Shown here: one piece after another, positions 1 through 11,620 of the stretch
How positions within the stretch are numbered: position 1 is the stretch's first letter
How the letters are laid out: each line of letters opens with the position of its first letter
NCBI RefSeq assembly: GCF_000276665.1
Contig: NW_004955472.1
Span: 6,901,793-6,965,792, forward strand
From: Chinchilla lanigera
Lineage: Eukaryota > Chordata > Mammalia > Rodentia > Chinchillidae
Direction: 5' to 3'
DNA: 64,000 nucleotides
Program-made: the position numbers and the translations under genes
The notes under the pieces: model-generated
What the model saw: only the letters and a program-made list of their open reading frames with translations
Database searches by the model: none
Told to the model about the DNA's origin: nothing

Positions 1-1590
1 AATGGACAGGGCATAAGAAAGACAGGAATTAAGGAAAATCTGGACTGTCACCCTAAGCAGTTGGGCGAATCACGGTGCCACTTAGAGAGGTCGAAAAAGC
101 TGGCAAAGAAGAGATGAGAGGGAAGTCAGTTGGTGTCTGTCTGTTCTGTGTCCTTACACAGAACACCTCTTGTTGGACACATGAAGAGGTTTGCAGAGTC
201 ATACTTCAGAGGCTGAAATCCAAGCTGGCAGTCACTCCATCTGGCCACCTTCTGTTGAGGGATGTCTTGGCTACATCATAACATAGCGAATGGTATGACA
301 TGATAGGAAAGCACGCCACAGGAACAAAGGGCACACGTGAAAGCCTCAGACAGCAAGAAAGGGAGCAGGAGACCAGCGAGGACTAGGTACACTTCTTTGG
401 AACAATCCCTGGCCAGGGCAACCAACGCCGAACTGCTAGAACTGTGTTCATCCTTTCCAAGAGTGGTGCTTCATGATCTGATCACCTTCCACTAGACCGC
501 TAGCTCTCAAAGATCTTCCACCTCTTAACACCGCCGATGGGGATCAACATCCTAGCACATGGGCCTTCGGGAGAGCAAACACAGCAACTGAATTTGAAGA
601 ATTTTTATGCTCAGAGTCTAGATGAAGCTGGGCACCTCGTTCCGTAGGTTCATTATGATTCTACATGATTTTACTGGATTCTCCTAAGGCCATCATCTCA
701 GACACATAATATCATTCATGTAAGACACCAGAGTTGCCATTTTTTAGCTCTAGTATTCCCGTGGCTATGATTTATCGTACAATGTGAAATGAACAGTTTC
801 AGGCCAAACATCTTGTTTATTTACCCAAACAGTACTGTAGAGTTATGATGTCGGTTGTTTTGGCATGGCCCACACAAAGCGAAAAGTGAGGTTCCAATCC
901 ACAGTTAAACAGATTTCATAGAGAAATTGTTCCCTGGCTACAAGAATACTCAGTCACTTAGCAAGTGTTTATCGTTCAGATTAAACATTAGTAACTACAT
1001 ATTAAGAAGGAATGGCAGGGGAGAAAATTGACCCATTTTAAAAGTCACTTTCCTTTATCCTCCTCAGGACCCTTTAAGACAGGTTTTTGACCTCAAGTAG
1101 AAGACTGTGATGTAGCAAGATTAATAATGGCCCCAGGCTCACAAACACGATGATAATTACTGACACTGAATGAAATGTATGAGCTACTCTGCTCACCATT
1201 TCTCCAAAGATAATAGCATGAACAGCAGGTCTCTCTCACCCTGAATAGGGACAGTGCTGTGCAGGAAGCCCTCATCCTGGTGGGCAGTGAGGGAAGTGCT
1301 TCCACTCAATTTTTTTATTTCTCTACATCTTACCATCCCCTAACTCCTTTCCCCGTGGTTTAAAAAAACATGTCTTAAATGATTTTTAACATGGTGAATA
1401 CAGAGTTTATATTTTTATCATTTGGAAAATAATTTGAGTCTTTATGAAGAAAATGCTCAAAGACAAAACCTTCCTTGATGCTCCATCCACAGCTTGCTGG
1501 TGTCTACCTTCCTGTCCAACTCCAACCTGCATCCCACTCTTTTCTGCACATTCTTGTAAAAGGTGGAGGGAAGCCCACAGGCTTCCTGAC
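1..1590. other. No recognisable gene or repeat
   Basis: AT-rich sequence without a convincing long reading frame, splice-flanked exon or recognisable repeat. The short open frames (about 70-80 codons) have no protein-like composition that I recognise. Probably intergenic or intronic single-copy DNA. Confidence 0.5.
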
Positions 1591-1632
1591 CTGTCAGAGG
1601 CTTTCAGTAAATATTGTTGAATGAATAATTGC
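1590..1632 (+). repeat. L2/MIR-type 3' tail fragment
   Basis: The stretch has the 'cagtaaatattgttgaatgaataa' character of the shared 3' end of L2 LINEs and MIR SINEs. Only this tail is recognisable, and the upstream part is too diverged to assign. Confidence 0.4.
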
Positions 1633-1935
1633 TCCCCCACTCCTAGACACATCGGATAAGTTATATCTAAACCTTCACTATATGGTCTGAGATATTGAAC
1701 TCACCCCTGCACTGGCTGGAAAGAACCTACCTCTTCTACTACTACTTCCAGGGTTATAGATGTTGATTTTTAAAATAATCCTTTCCTCCTTATCTGTCAC
1801 TTCTCAGTTCTTTCTCTTCTTCACTTTCTTCTCAGTTCTTTTCTACTGATGGATGGTAATCTGGGGAAGAGGGTAATGTCAATACAAGGTGTCCCATGGC
1901 ATAGGTAATGCGCTAGCTCCTTCTGTGTTCTCCCT

Positions 1936-2115
1936 TGGGCTGCTTTCTTTTCTTCTGTCTGTCTGTCCATCTGCCTGTCTCTGTCTCTGTCTGTCTGTGT
2001 CTCTGTCTCTTTCTCTCTCCCTGCCTCCTGCTCCCTCTCTGTCTATCCCTCCCCCTCTCTCTCTGTCTCTCCCTCCCCTCACTCCCTCTCTGTCTCTTTC
2101 TCTCCCCTCGCCAGC
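1936..2115. repeat. Polypyrimidine simple repeat (TCTG/TCTC)n
   Basis: About 180 bases that are almost purely C/T on the plus strand with interspersed G, built of tctg, tctc and ccct units. It opens reading frames on both strands that encode only low-complexity Leu/Ser/Pro or Arg/Asp/Glu-rich peptides, so these are artefacts of composition. Such tracts can form triplex (H-DNA) structures and are length-variable. Confidence 0.9.
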
Positions 2116-2550
2116 TCTAGTCCAAGCCTTGTGCTTGATAATTCTTTCTGAACCACTTTTCTCAGTGGCTCGTCATTCACCACCAAGAAAAATAGTATCT
2201 TCCCCAACACTGCAGTTCCTTCCTGAGAGGAATTTCTGAGAATAAAATTGTCTCCTCTATTATAAATATGGTTGTGAGTTTCCCAGTGAGAAGTTTCTCA
2301 GGTTGGAGAGGGAATTGGAAATTCTCAGTTCCAGTCAGTCAGAATAACAAAAGAACAAGTTCGGTTTGATTTTACCATCCACTCCTCACCACTGCAATTT
2401 TCACTCACTGCACTCTGTCTGCACCTGGTGCCTTACCCAGCTTTCTTCCATGCTGTCTCCTGAATATTCAGGATGGCTTACAGGTGTTGGAAAATTACAA
2501 GGAGATTTCGTACATATAACTATCATTTTTGTTCAACCAATACAGCAACA
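2116..2550. other. Unassigned single-copy sequence
   Basis: No repeat family or gene recognised between the polypyrimidine tract and the MIR at 2.55 kb. Confidence 0.4.
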
Positions 2551-2554
2551 GTAA

Positions 2555-2830
2555 TCATAAAGGTAATAATAATAAACACATTGAAAATCATATTTGCCAC
2601 CTACTGTATTCTTTATATTGTGCTAAATTCTTTATCATATTTTACCAATAAGTACCCATCACAGTCCTGGAAGTTAGGTATTACCATCCACAAGTTATTC
2701 ATAAAGAAACAAAGTGCTAAGGAGTTGGTATAATTAATTTACCCAAAGATAAAGAGCTGACTAGTCAACAACATAGAATTTGTCCAGGCTTTCTGGACTC
2801 CAAGATACTCTAGTATCTTATCTGCATTTG
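2555..2830 (-). repeat. MIR SINE, diverged
   Basis: Read on the minus strand this follows the MIR layout. In plus orientation it runs from a region like the MIR 3' end, through a 'tattaccatccacaagttattcataaag' zone (normally the 'cccattttacagatgagg' block), to a 'ttacccaaagataaagagctgactag' zone. Strongly diverged, as expected for this ancient mammalian SINE. Confidence 0.6.
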
Positions 2831-3600
2831 AAAACAAGTGGGGAAAATTGGGTATATTCTAACCTTTTATGTTGAATGAAGAGTGTGGATTTTATGATTG
2901 GTGACTTGCTAAATTTTGGAATACTATTTTTTTTTACAAAACACAAACCTCAATTTTTTACTCAGTTCAGCTGATATAAAATTGTATTTCATGTATGTAC
3001 ATGCACAGATGCACACACACACATACACACACACACAACCCTATACACATACATACTCCAACTTTAAGGGAAACATAGAACTATAAAACCTGTATAAATC
3101 ATCTGAAAATGTGTATATGGATAACTGACACTTAAAACTATTATATTTATAACTTTTTCTGAATTTAAAACTAGACAAAAATATGAAATAATTATATTAA
3201 ATGCCTAAAACACCATTTAAATGAATACCCTATTGGAATACTATTTTGACTCACTAAAATTATCATGCATTCACATCAAAACAGATTCAGAATCAAAAAA
3301 TGGGAGAAAGATAAACACATGTTGTATATGCACATCACACACAGCTGATGTGTGAGACAGTGGTCCGGAAAGGTAGGACGTGGCTGCAGACGCTCCCTCC
3401 CCTCTTTCAGAAAGACCATCGTGACTGTCCTGTGGTCTTATTTCCATGCATTCATCACCCCTCAGCTGTCAAACTAAAATAACTTCAATAACACTCGTAT
3501 GCTTAGTCTCTCTCTTTAATCAGCAATACTCCAGTTTTCCTGTTAAAGAGCTCCACTGTATCTGTCATTTATCTTATAATTAGTCCTTCATTCTTTTCTC
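2831..3600. other. Unassigned sequence with a small (AC)n tract
   Basis: AT-rich. A short AC-rich microsatellite lies at about 3008-3037. No gene or dispersed repeat recognised. Confidence 0.45.
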
Positions 3601-3619
3601 CTTCCCAACCCCCACAATG

Positions 3620-3785
3620 CTAAGTACCGCTGAGTGACCTTGCACTAGCCGTTTAGGTATTTCTTCACTCATAAAATGGGAATAATACTAATTTCACATG
3701 TAGGGCATTTACAAGATTTTAAAAAATAAACAATGAATACAAACTGGTTGGCACAGTCAGTCTCAGTAAATGCCCATCTCCTCCT
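3620..3785 (+). repeat. MIR SINE, diverged
   Basis: Contains the MIR core order: 'gagtgaccttgcact', then 'tcactcataaaatgggaataatac', then 'ttggcacagtcagtctcagtaaatg'. These match the positions of the 'gtgaccttgggcaag', 'aaaatggggataata' and 'ggcacatagtaagcgctcaataaatg' blocks of MIR. Confidence 0.7.
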
Positions 3786-3789
3786 CCCT

Positions 3790-4555
3790 CACTCTTCTGC
3801 TAGGATATAAAATTCAGCAGGACAAATCTAGCTATGACCTGTAATCCAGAGCTACAAACAAAAAAGTGAATTAAATATTTTGCCTGTTGATTCAGCGTTC
3901 TATGGTAGAATTCCTAGAACACCTTCATTCAGAAACAGCCAAGTCCTGTCTGTATTGCTCCCAGAGCACAAAGCTTGTGTTTAGTAACTGCCTGCTTCAG
4001 CCTCCGGAAGAACTGGGGCAATGCAAGCGCGTAGTATCTCGCGGCTAGTTGATGGCTTGTACCCAGGTTTTCTTTTCAATCTAGAATCAATGCCGTGTGC
4101 CCTGTCCCACTTCTCTCCCACTCCCTCGCGATGCTTCTCTTCTGTGGAGCGCACACCTGCTTCAAGCGACTGGCAGGCTCTTCAGTCTGTGCACTTATGG
4201 CAGAGGACATGGGGCTGGCTGTTTTGGTGGGGTAACAGCTGTACTATCGACTAATCCTTAGTTGTTAGCATTTGGAGTAATGGAGACTTTAAACTGCATT
4301 CATTTTCCATAACTCAGTGGTAATATCTGTACCCATGGCTCAGAAATTATTACTTCATTTTCTGTGAGAAAAGCGTTGTATTCATATACATCTTCATTGA
4401 TAGGCCATTATCTATGAAGATATTTCAAGGACTACCGGAATTTATTTTATAAGAAATTATAATTTATAAGTGTTGTGTGTTTTCAGGTGTTCAGTCTATG
4501 GAGAGGAAGGCAGGAAACCAGAGGAGGACAAAGTAGGAAGGACAGTGTGTGCGTG
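3790..4555. other. Unassigned single-copy sequence
   Basis: Includes a 77-codon open frame at 4021-4254 (+) that resembles no protein I know and has no exon signals. Otherwise nothing recognised. Confidence 0.4.
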
Positions 4556-4569
4556 GCAGCTACAACCGG

Positions 4570-4785
4570 CTAATGACATCTGCGCACCACTTCCGTATTT
4601 ATGAAACACCTCTGCATACATTTTCTCACTTGCTTTACTCAACTGTCGTGTGAGGTTGATATTATGATTAACCTTAATTTACTGATAGGAAGCGGAAGCT
4701 AAGCGTATTTAAGGGACTTGTCCAAAATCACAAAGCTGAGACTGAGATTCCTATCTAGGTTCTCTGCTTTCAGAACAAATCTCGA
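4570..4785 (-). repeat. MIR SINE, diverged
   Basis: In reverse orientation the MIR blocks are visible: 'cttgctttactcaactgtcgtgtgagg', a block corresponding to 'ttactgataggaagcggaagc', then 'ggacttgtccaaaatcacaaagctgag' (the reverse of the 'agctgtgtgaccttgggcaag' block). Confidence 0.75.
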
Positions 4786-4792
4786 ACTAGGA

Positions 4793-5036
4793 TGGTAGAG
4801 TGATTAAAGATACATCTTCTTTATAATGACTGCTCAGCATAATATCACTGTTTTGCTGCTTACTAGCTATGTGAGCTAAGTAAACCAGGTCACTTAACAT
4901 CTCTGTACCTCAGCTTCCCACCTGCCAAATGGGATGAAGAAACAACTACATGTGATTGTTAGGGGAATAGAGGTGATTCATGTAAGGTTCTTAGAACAGA
5001 AACTAGTATATAGGGAGCATGTAACAAGTGTCAGGT
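4793..5036 (+). repeat. MIR SINE, nearly full length
   Basis: Starts with 'ggatggtagagtgattaaagatac' (cf. MIR 'agcatagtggttaagagcac'), then 'gctgcttactagctatgtgag', 'cacttaacatctctgtacctcag', 'gccaaatgggatgaagaa', and ends near 'ttcttagaacagaaactagtata'. This is the best-preserved MIR in the window. It sits head-to-head with an opposite-strand MIR just upstream. Confidence 0.85.
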
Positions 5037-6005
5037 ATGCATTCATGTGTGTGTTTATGTGTGACTTTGTATACATTTTCACTACAAAAAATTCACATTT
5101 CTGGAATTCTCTCATTATTAGCCCCTGAAGCACATTTCATTTCCTTTCTAGTGGCAGTCTGATTATAGGTTATTTGTGATGTATTTATGAGCAGATTGGG
5201 AACATGCATGAGACCAGCCTTTAGGGAGCAAAGTCCCAATGCTTACAGGAAAAATCGACAAAATTTTGACCTCTAACATAATCTTCATTAAAATTCTTGT
5301 CAGATAAAATCCCCACACTTCAGGGCTGACTGTCACCACAGCCTTGTTTGAATATAATGCAGGCTGTAATTTAAAATTTCTTGAAGGAAGGAAGTTGCAG
5401 GTTGTACAGAGAGTCTGGATCAAACGGAAGGGGAGGCTCAGCGTCTGCACTCTGCACGAAGCAGGGCATCAGGCGGTGTGTCTTTTGAGTTCTTTCACAG
5501 TCACTTTCATTGATTAAACTTCATAGTATCTAACGTGGCGTGTGTTGCTTGGATATCTAAAATCGTCCTTTGAATAAAGCGAGGACACTCAACCCAAAGA
5601 GTCAGAAAGTGGGAAATTTCATGAGATGGTGTATTTGCTTTAGAGATGTTAACATCCAAGCGAATAACCTGAGCCTTATCAGGTGTTAGGGTCACTCGTG
5701 CTGAATTCAATCATTTGACTTGGAGGTGCCAGCTTTGACTTTCTGACCCTTCAGTAATCTAGACAGACAGGAGAGTCTGCGCTCTGAACAAGACAGGAGC
5801 AACAGCCCAGGGCCCTCCGGCCTGGGGGAAGTGTGATGCTGCTTGCTCGTGCAGGGACTTTTCCTTGTCAGCCTCATTATTTATCCTTTTCATCATCATT
5901 TGAACAAAGCTGTTATATAAAATAACCCTCTTTCTGCCTCTGAGAAACAGTGCAGGGTTGCAGAAATAACATAAATTTATAGGTCAGAAAAAAACAGGGT
6001 CTACA
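5037..6005. other. Unassigned single-copy sequence
   Basis: No repeat or gene recognised. A 95-codon minus-strand frame (5163-5450) has no recognisable motifs. Confidence 0.4.
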
Positions 6006-6014
6006 TGAGGCCCT

Positions 6015-6155
6015 GTTTGGCTTTTTATTACCCGTGTCATAATAGGCAAGTCTATTTCCATTCCCTTATCAGGTAAAGGGTATGATGCTACCATGTGAAG
6101 AGATATGAGGAAGTGTTTGGCACCTAGCGTGTGCATAAATGTTAATTCTGAGCAA
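6015..6155 (+). repeat. MIR SINE fragment
   Basis: Has 'ggcaagtctatttccattcccttatcagg' followed by 'atgatgctacc' and 'aggaagtgtttggcacctagcgtgtgcataaatg', in the order of the MIR 3' half. Confidence 0.55.
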
Positions 6156-6159
6156 GGCA

Positions 6160-6925
6160 GAGAGGAGGAAAAGCAGAATACAAGAGAATTAACTAGCTTT
6201 TAGAGAGACTGGAACTTCTGGAAAAATACAGATGGGTGTCTGACTTGATAATAAAATTTTAATTTGACTCAGATCAATAGAAAGCCCTATGTGTGGACTA
6301 GAAATACATACTCATCAGCAATCCCAAGGAAAAATCTATGAGGGTTATTTCCCTTCATTAAAGAGCAATGTAAATATTGGTCAGCTCTCTTGATTGACCG
6401 TGGTTTGCTTTCATACATTAGACTTCAGTTCTGCACAGAGGGCACAAATCTTCCAATTACCTTCGGCTCATACTTCATTATGTCATGTTAGAAGCTAAAC
6501 ATGAACACAGACTCCTCACTGAGAAGACGCGCCACGCACAGAGTTCTTCTACCTCTCTGTCCCCTAAGCTGCCCGAGACCATGTCTGACCTGCACCAGGG
6601 CCGAGGCGGTATCTTCACCCATCCCAGACAGTCCAGCCTCTCACACACGAAACCAGGGCAACCGCGAGACAAGGCAGCCGAACAGCTGCTTCACTGAGCA
6701 CCAGAAATAAACAGCACACTCGCTAATGACAAAAGGACTCTTAGGCCTGATGACACAGGAGTGCTGGGAAAATGCCAAGGCAAACATCTGTTCTTGCATA
6801 AAGATGGCTAAAGGCATGTTAATCGCCTTGTTAGTGGTGGTCAAAACATCGAAGACATTCCTTGCAAAGGCACTGGCAATGCATCCCGTCTCTGGAAAGT
6901 GAAAGCATGAATACTGTTGAATAAA
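6160..6925. other. Unassigned single-copy sequence
   Basis: Overlapping short frames in several phases at 6478-6710 reflect slightly higher GC, not a gene. No repeat recognised. Confidence 0.4.
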
Positions 6926-6926
6926 A

Positions 6927-7051
6927 TACTGATGCTTAGGGGCTGGGGATTTAGCTCAGCGGCAAAAGCGCCTACCTGGCAAGCGGAAGGTCGTGAGTTC
7001 GGTTCCCGGTACCGGAGAAAAACCAAAAAAAAAAAAAATATATTGATGCCT
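6927..7051 (+). mobile_element. ID SINE (tRNA-derived)
   Basis: The body runs from 6939 ('ggggctggggatttagctcag') to an A-rich tail ending near 7038. The internal Pol III A-box-like 'tagctcagcgg' and B-box-like 'gagttcggttccc' are present. The 3' unique part reads 'ggtaccggagaaaaaccaaa', shared with the copies at 12.6 and 13.3 kb. An imperfect duplication ('actgatgcttag' / 'attgatgcctag') flanks it. It derives from a tRNA-like (BC1/tRNA-Ala) ancestor and is a dispersed repeat, not a functional tRNA gene. Confidence 0.93.
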
Positions 7052-7186
7052 AGAATCCTGGATGGTTTGTCCTCAGTGACCATGTCTCTGTGGAAAAGGA
7101 ACTTTGAAGGGCTAGATTTAACCTGCAAAGTGAGTTGTTAATTAAATATTTTCGTGCTAGTTCATTGATGAGGAAATCAATCAATA

Positions 7187-7681
7187 ACTGGTGTATGAGG
7201 CAGAGTTTACTAGAGAAACAAAGTTAATGTAAGATATACAAATACAGAAGGATTTACAAGACAGGCTTACAGTGGCCACACACAGAGTCCGGCGTGGAAG
7301 AGTGCAAAGGGCCGTCTGTGGGGTGGAGACCCGAACGATCTGGTCAAAGGCCTGGAGCTCACTGCAGTGTCCCGTGCGTGTCCCTGTCTGGAGTCTGAAA
7401 GGTCTGGGCAGGAAGGCTGCAGAGTCTTCACTGAAGCTAGGAGGTGGTGTCCAAGGTAAAGATGGAGACTGGAGCACCTCTGAAGAAACAGAAGTGAGCC
7501 CTCCCTCTGCGTTTCCCTTGCACTCCATTCAGGTGACACGCCTATTTGCCGGTACCTCTCACACCCACGGTGACTCTTCAGTCTTTGGTAAAGCCCCTCA
7601 TTCACACCAGGGACAATGCTGATCTGATTTAATTGGGTGTTTCTTAGGCAAGCTGATGCATCAGGTAACTATCACAACCGG
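7187..7681 (-). mobile_element. Solo LTR, ERVL/MaLR-like
   Basis: Body 7192-7676 begins 'tgtatgaggcagagtttactagag' and ends '...aactatcaca' on the plus strand, so it has TG...CA ends. On the minus strand it starts with the 'tgtgatagtta' type of end and finishes at the complement of 'tctagagaaac', like old mammalian ERVL-type LTRs. The flanking 5-mers actgg and accgg differ by one base and fit a 5-bp target duplication. No internal viral genes are present. The family name is uncertain. Confidence 0.7.
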
Positions 7682-8480
7682 CATCGAGAGGTACTTCTCA
7701 TCCCATGAGTTTGAGGGCCTTATGGGGAGGACTGTGCCTTTCTCAATTTGTTCAAATTGGCGTCATCGCTACACATTGCTTCTTCTGACTTGACGCAGAC
7801 CCTTACTTTTCACCTTTGCCTCTCAATATTCAGGCAAAATTCTTGCCACCAAGTAAAGTGGGAGCTAAGCATTCTGAATACTGGTATTGGAAACAGCTGC
7901 TCTATACCTCAGGTTCTGTACCTTTCATGTATCAACACAGAATGGGAATGCAGTCCAGCCTCCTTAATTTTAGACAGATGGTAACTACCCACATGAGATG
8001 CAATTCCTCCTCTTTGAAACATAAAATGGCACTGATTGTCATCAGTTTTAATTTACATGAATGGCTTATCTCCTTTAGTTATGGGCAAGATTTTTTTTTT
8101 CCTTTACAAGCCTTTGTCCTTCCATTGCTCACCACAGAAAAGCTTTTGTTTTTATTTCTGTGATTGATATCAGAGGATCAAAGTAGAATATTCTTTCACA
8201 TGTGAGCAGTATTGCAGAGGTGAGCTAGAGGAGAGTGAATCAACGATTGTGCTTTCTGTACAGGTTATTTAATTGTACGTCTATTTTCTTTTTCATGCCG
8301 GTAGCATACTAGCTGCAGGAGAATATTAAACAATATAATGTAACATTCACAAGGTAATTTAAAAATGGATCACTTATTAATATTACTCAAAATATATGTT
8401 TAAATATGAAATTGTTGAATCCTAAAGACCACCCAATTTAACCAGTTTATATTAAAACAGAGAGAGGGGATGTGGCAATC
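7682..8480. other. Unassigned single-copy sequence
   Basis: AT-rich, with no recognisable repeat. A 115-codon plus frame (7816-8163) has no recognisable motif. Confidence 0.4.
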
Positions 8481-8485
8481 CAGCC

Positions 8486-8830
8486 TGTGATAGTTAATCT
8501 TGATTGCCAACATGACTGGCTTGGGAGTCACCCAGGAGATTAGTAGAACTCGTTTGTGGTTGTTGTCTGGGAAGCCATGTCAGCTGAACCTTGGGGACTA
8601 CGTCTTGTCTCTGGCCCCTTCCTCTCTGCCTCCACTTACAATCTTTTCTATCTCCTGACCATCGTAAGTTGTGTACATTTCTCTACCACGCCCTTCCATC
8701 ATGATTCCTCTGCTTTGGAGCCTACGAACCATGACTGAAAACTCTGAAATCAGAAGTCAAGATAAACTCTTTTTCCTTTAAATTGTTTATGTCAGGCATT
8801 TTTTCCAGCAATGGAAATGTGATTAATACA
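8486..8830 (+). mobile_element. Solo LTR-like element (TGTGATAGTTAATC family)
   Basis: Starts 'tgtgatagttaatcttgattg' and ends '...tgtgattaataca'. Near the 3' end it has 'aagataaactctttttccttta', equivalent to the 'aataaaccctttcttcc' polyadenylation region of related LTR copies in this window. About 345 bp. This is the only LTR-like element on the plus strand. No clear 5-bp target duplication is left. An alternative would be a non-autonomous DNA transposon with similar ends. Confidence 0.65.
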
Positions 8831-9185
8831 CTCAAGATTACCAGGTAAATCAATGAGCAAGAATGTACTGACCCTAGTTCTCTCTCCTTCACTATGTTTT
8901 TCATATACATTAAACTCTTAGGAAACTAAAATGAGATAGATGCTAGCAACTGAGGAGACTGAGAGTGGAGACTATGGACAGCAAATAGAAGTCAGGATGG
9001 CAAACCCTCACAGGACAGCGGCTACCGGCATTGCACTGCTGATCCATCTGACCCTCAGCCCTCACACCCTCAGCCTGGAAGTCAGCTCCACCCATGCCAA
9101 CCAACATGACCATGCCAACCGGTGCACAAAAAGGAGCATATTAACTAATTTTGGTTTAACAATCTGATGAGGTTTAGAATACGAT
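8831..9185. other. Unassigned sequence
   Basis: No repeat or gene recognised. Confidence 0.4.
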
Positions 9186-9189
9186 TAAC

Positions 9190-9370
9190 ACTAAATTCCA
9201 GTGCTATCACCAACTAGCTCTGTGATTTTGAAAAGTAATTTAAATTTCCTGAAAGTCAGACTTTTTATAAAATAAATTCTAGGTTCCTCTCAAGTGTTAC
9301 ATGATGTATGTAAAGTGCTTATCATAGTACATGGAACACAGTAAGTTCTCAATTAATGGTATTGACCCAG
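9190..9370 (+). repeat. MIR SINE
   Basis: Shows 'tatcaccaactagctctgtgat', then 'aaatttcctgaaagtc', then 'gtaaagtgcttatcatagtacatgg' and 'aacacagtaagttctcaattaatgg', matching the order of the MIR 3' half and tail. Confidence 0.8.
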
Positions 9371-9524
9371 TGGTCCAAAGAATCACTCACTTTTCTGCTG
9401 TTTCCACTTTCAAACCTTTCAGAATTATATATGGTAAAATGTCAGAGGGGAGTGTTTTATAGAACTATCTGATGGTATCTTAGGCTGTGGGGCTAGAGTG
9501 TATACTAAATTTCAATGTAAATTT

Positions 9525-9870
9525 GTCCAGAAAATACTTTCATTCATTCAGCCTGCTATAACACAATATCATAGGTTGTGTGACTTATACATAATAGAAA
9601 TTTATCTCTCACAGTTCAGGAGGCCAGGAAAGTCCCTGGAAGAAAGAGTAAGGAGAAGATTCTGTTTTATGGCTCAACGATGGCGTCTTCTCCCTGTGTC
9701 CTCACCTGCTAAGAAGAGGAGGGGCAGCTCTCTAGAATCTCCCTTATGAGGACACGAACCCCATTCTGATTTCACTACTTCTCAAAGACCCCACCTACTA
9801 ATATCATCACGCTGGGAGTTAGAACTTATGGCAAGAACTCTGGAGGAACACAAACATTTAGCCTGTAACA
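9525..9870 (-). mobile_element. MLT1-like MaLR LTR
   Basis: Reads as the reverse of a mammalian MLT1 LTR: 'cctgctataacacaatatcatagg', 'taatagaaatttatctctcacag', 'ctccctgtgtcctcacctgctaag', 'ttatgaggacacgaaccccattc', 'ccccacctactaatatcatcac', ending near 'acacaaacatttagcctgtaaca'. The whole LTR outline is preserved but no internal region is visible. The open frame inside it (9498-9749) is not a gene. Confidence 0.8.
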
Positions 9871-11390
9871 AGCCCCCGTTTAGAAATAAATCTATGTGTT
9901 GGAACCTGTACTGCTCATTTTTATATGCTCAAAGGCCCTCCAAGGCATTAGTTGCAGTGAATTACAGTTCAGCTAACAATGGCTTATTTCTAGTCAAAGA
10001 AGCCTGAAAAGTTTTCAGAATTCAGGAATGAATTAATGCGTAGGCTGAGTCTGGACATGAATTGGTCTTACTTCTCAACCGAGAAGCAAAGGGGACAAAG
10101 GTCAAACAACCCATACAACATAGTCAGGTCTGAGAGGCTCCTATAGCAGATGTCTTGTCCAGTGACACCGAGGGAAAGGGACTTAAAGCAGCCGAGGACA
10201 CATTTGACTGAACCAAAACTGATGTTTTCATCAAAGCTTACAGTGGCTTGTCCTCAGAGCCTAAATGTGGGACAAATGCTTGCTCACTCTCTTAATGCCA
10301 GGTCACCCTTTGAATTGGTTTTCTTTTCTGGCAAGCACTGTGCCACCATAAGATTGTCAGACATTCACCTTTGATGGTGATATTCAGGCTCCCGTGTGAT
10401 CGGGAAGACAGGTCCTATAATAACTTTATATATTTCACTAACACAGTTGTAAAAGAATTAAAAGGTGTGTGGTGGTAGTGCTGCTGTTTGTTATACTCTC
10501 ACTCCCTTTTTCTTTCCAATAAAGCTTGTCTTCTGAGGATATGCAGTCAAGAGCTCTCCCTAGAATACCATCATTTGCAGTAGATGCTCCTGAATAGTTT
10601 ATTCTTATTTATACTACTAGCCAGGGAGTCATGGTATCCTGGGAAAGTGCAAAAGATAATTTTCTTCTGAGGAGAGAAGGGTAAGCCACAGGAAAAAATT
10701 CTTGGGGACCGTTTGAGTACTCTGTGTCCTGAAATAATGAAGTAGTCATCCAGAAGCGTGTGACTATTCCCAGCAGTTAAAGCTTTCTTCTTTGTGTGGG
10801 AGGTGTAGCTCTCAGATACTCAGCCTTAGGAGTCACTATGAAATGCCTCCCCCGTCTTCTCTCTACGTTCTGTGGTTGTGAGCGTCTTTTCTCCCTTCTG
10901 CTCTTTTATTGAGGGAGAAAAAAGTGTAGATGAAGTCTAAATTTTAGCATGATGCCTGAAGTCTATTTCCATGAATACTGCATAATTATTGAGGGATAGA
11001 ATCTTATGAATTTTCAGGTGTTTGCTTCTGGTTCATTTTTTCCCATCTGCAAAAAAGTCAATTGAAACAGAAGTCTTTGTTGCTGCCTTAGCGGAATCTT
11101 CTCATGGGATTTCTCACAGAGACTTATGTGCTTGGAACCTAACTTAGATCAAAACCTACACAGAAGGTTCTGTCAAGTATCGAGGGAGTGGTCCTGCTCA
11201 TAACATATTCCCGTCACAAAACTATGTTTCCTAGCTAGGCTGACTGCCAGCCCAGAATCCACTCAACAGGGAATAGCATAAAGGATATAAAATTTAAATT
11301 TGCACCTTTCTATAACTTAATGAATCACCTTCTTGAAACTTAATCCCTCAAAAAATTAAGGTGAAATTTTTAGTAGTCCCCTGTTAGAAA
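9871..11390. other. Unassigned single-copy sequence
   Basis: 1.5 kb without a recognisable repeat or exon. Confidence 0.4.
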
Positions 11391-11394
11391 ACTG

Positions 11395-11620
11395 AGTCCA
11401 TATGGTACAGTGGATAAAGGCACAGATGAGAAAGCCAATCCAATTACCAGCGTGTGACATCAGGTACATCTTTACAGCTCTGAGAATTGCTTCATCTATA
11501 AAACAAGGACAATAACAGCATCTCCTTCACAGATTCTCTGTGAGGAATAGATGATGTTTCACAGAAAGAACACAACATAGGTCTTGAAATATAAGTTTTA
11601 GCTATTATTTTGTTATTAAG
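11395..11620 (+). repeat. MIR SINE, nearly full length
   Basis: 'tatggtacagtggataaaggcac' (5' end), 'agcgtgtgacatcaggtacatc', 'cttcatctataaaacaaggacaa', 'ctctgtgaggaatagatgatg', 'agaaagaacacaacatagg' follow MIR order. Confidence 0.75.

Noticed and set aside
1889..2239. 116-codon plus-strand frame and an overlapping minus-strand frame
   Set aside because: Both are translations of the polypyrimidine repeat; low-complexity composition, no motif.
6939..7020. tRNA-like sequence with A- and B-box-like promoters
   Set aside because: It is an ID SINE, present in about a dozen copies with A-tails and target duplications; no proper tRNA cloverleaf end.
7272..7622. 116-codon plus-strand frame and two minus-strand frames
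   Set aside because: All fall inside the solo LTR at 7192-7676; GC-richer composition explains openness.
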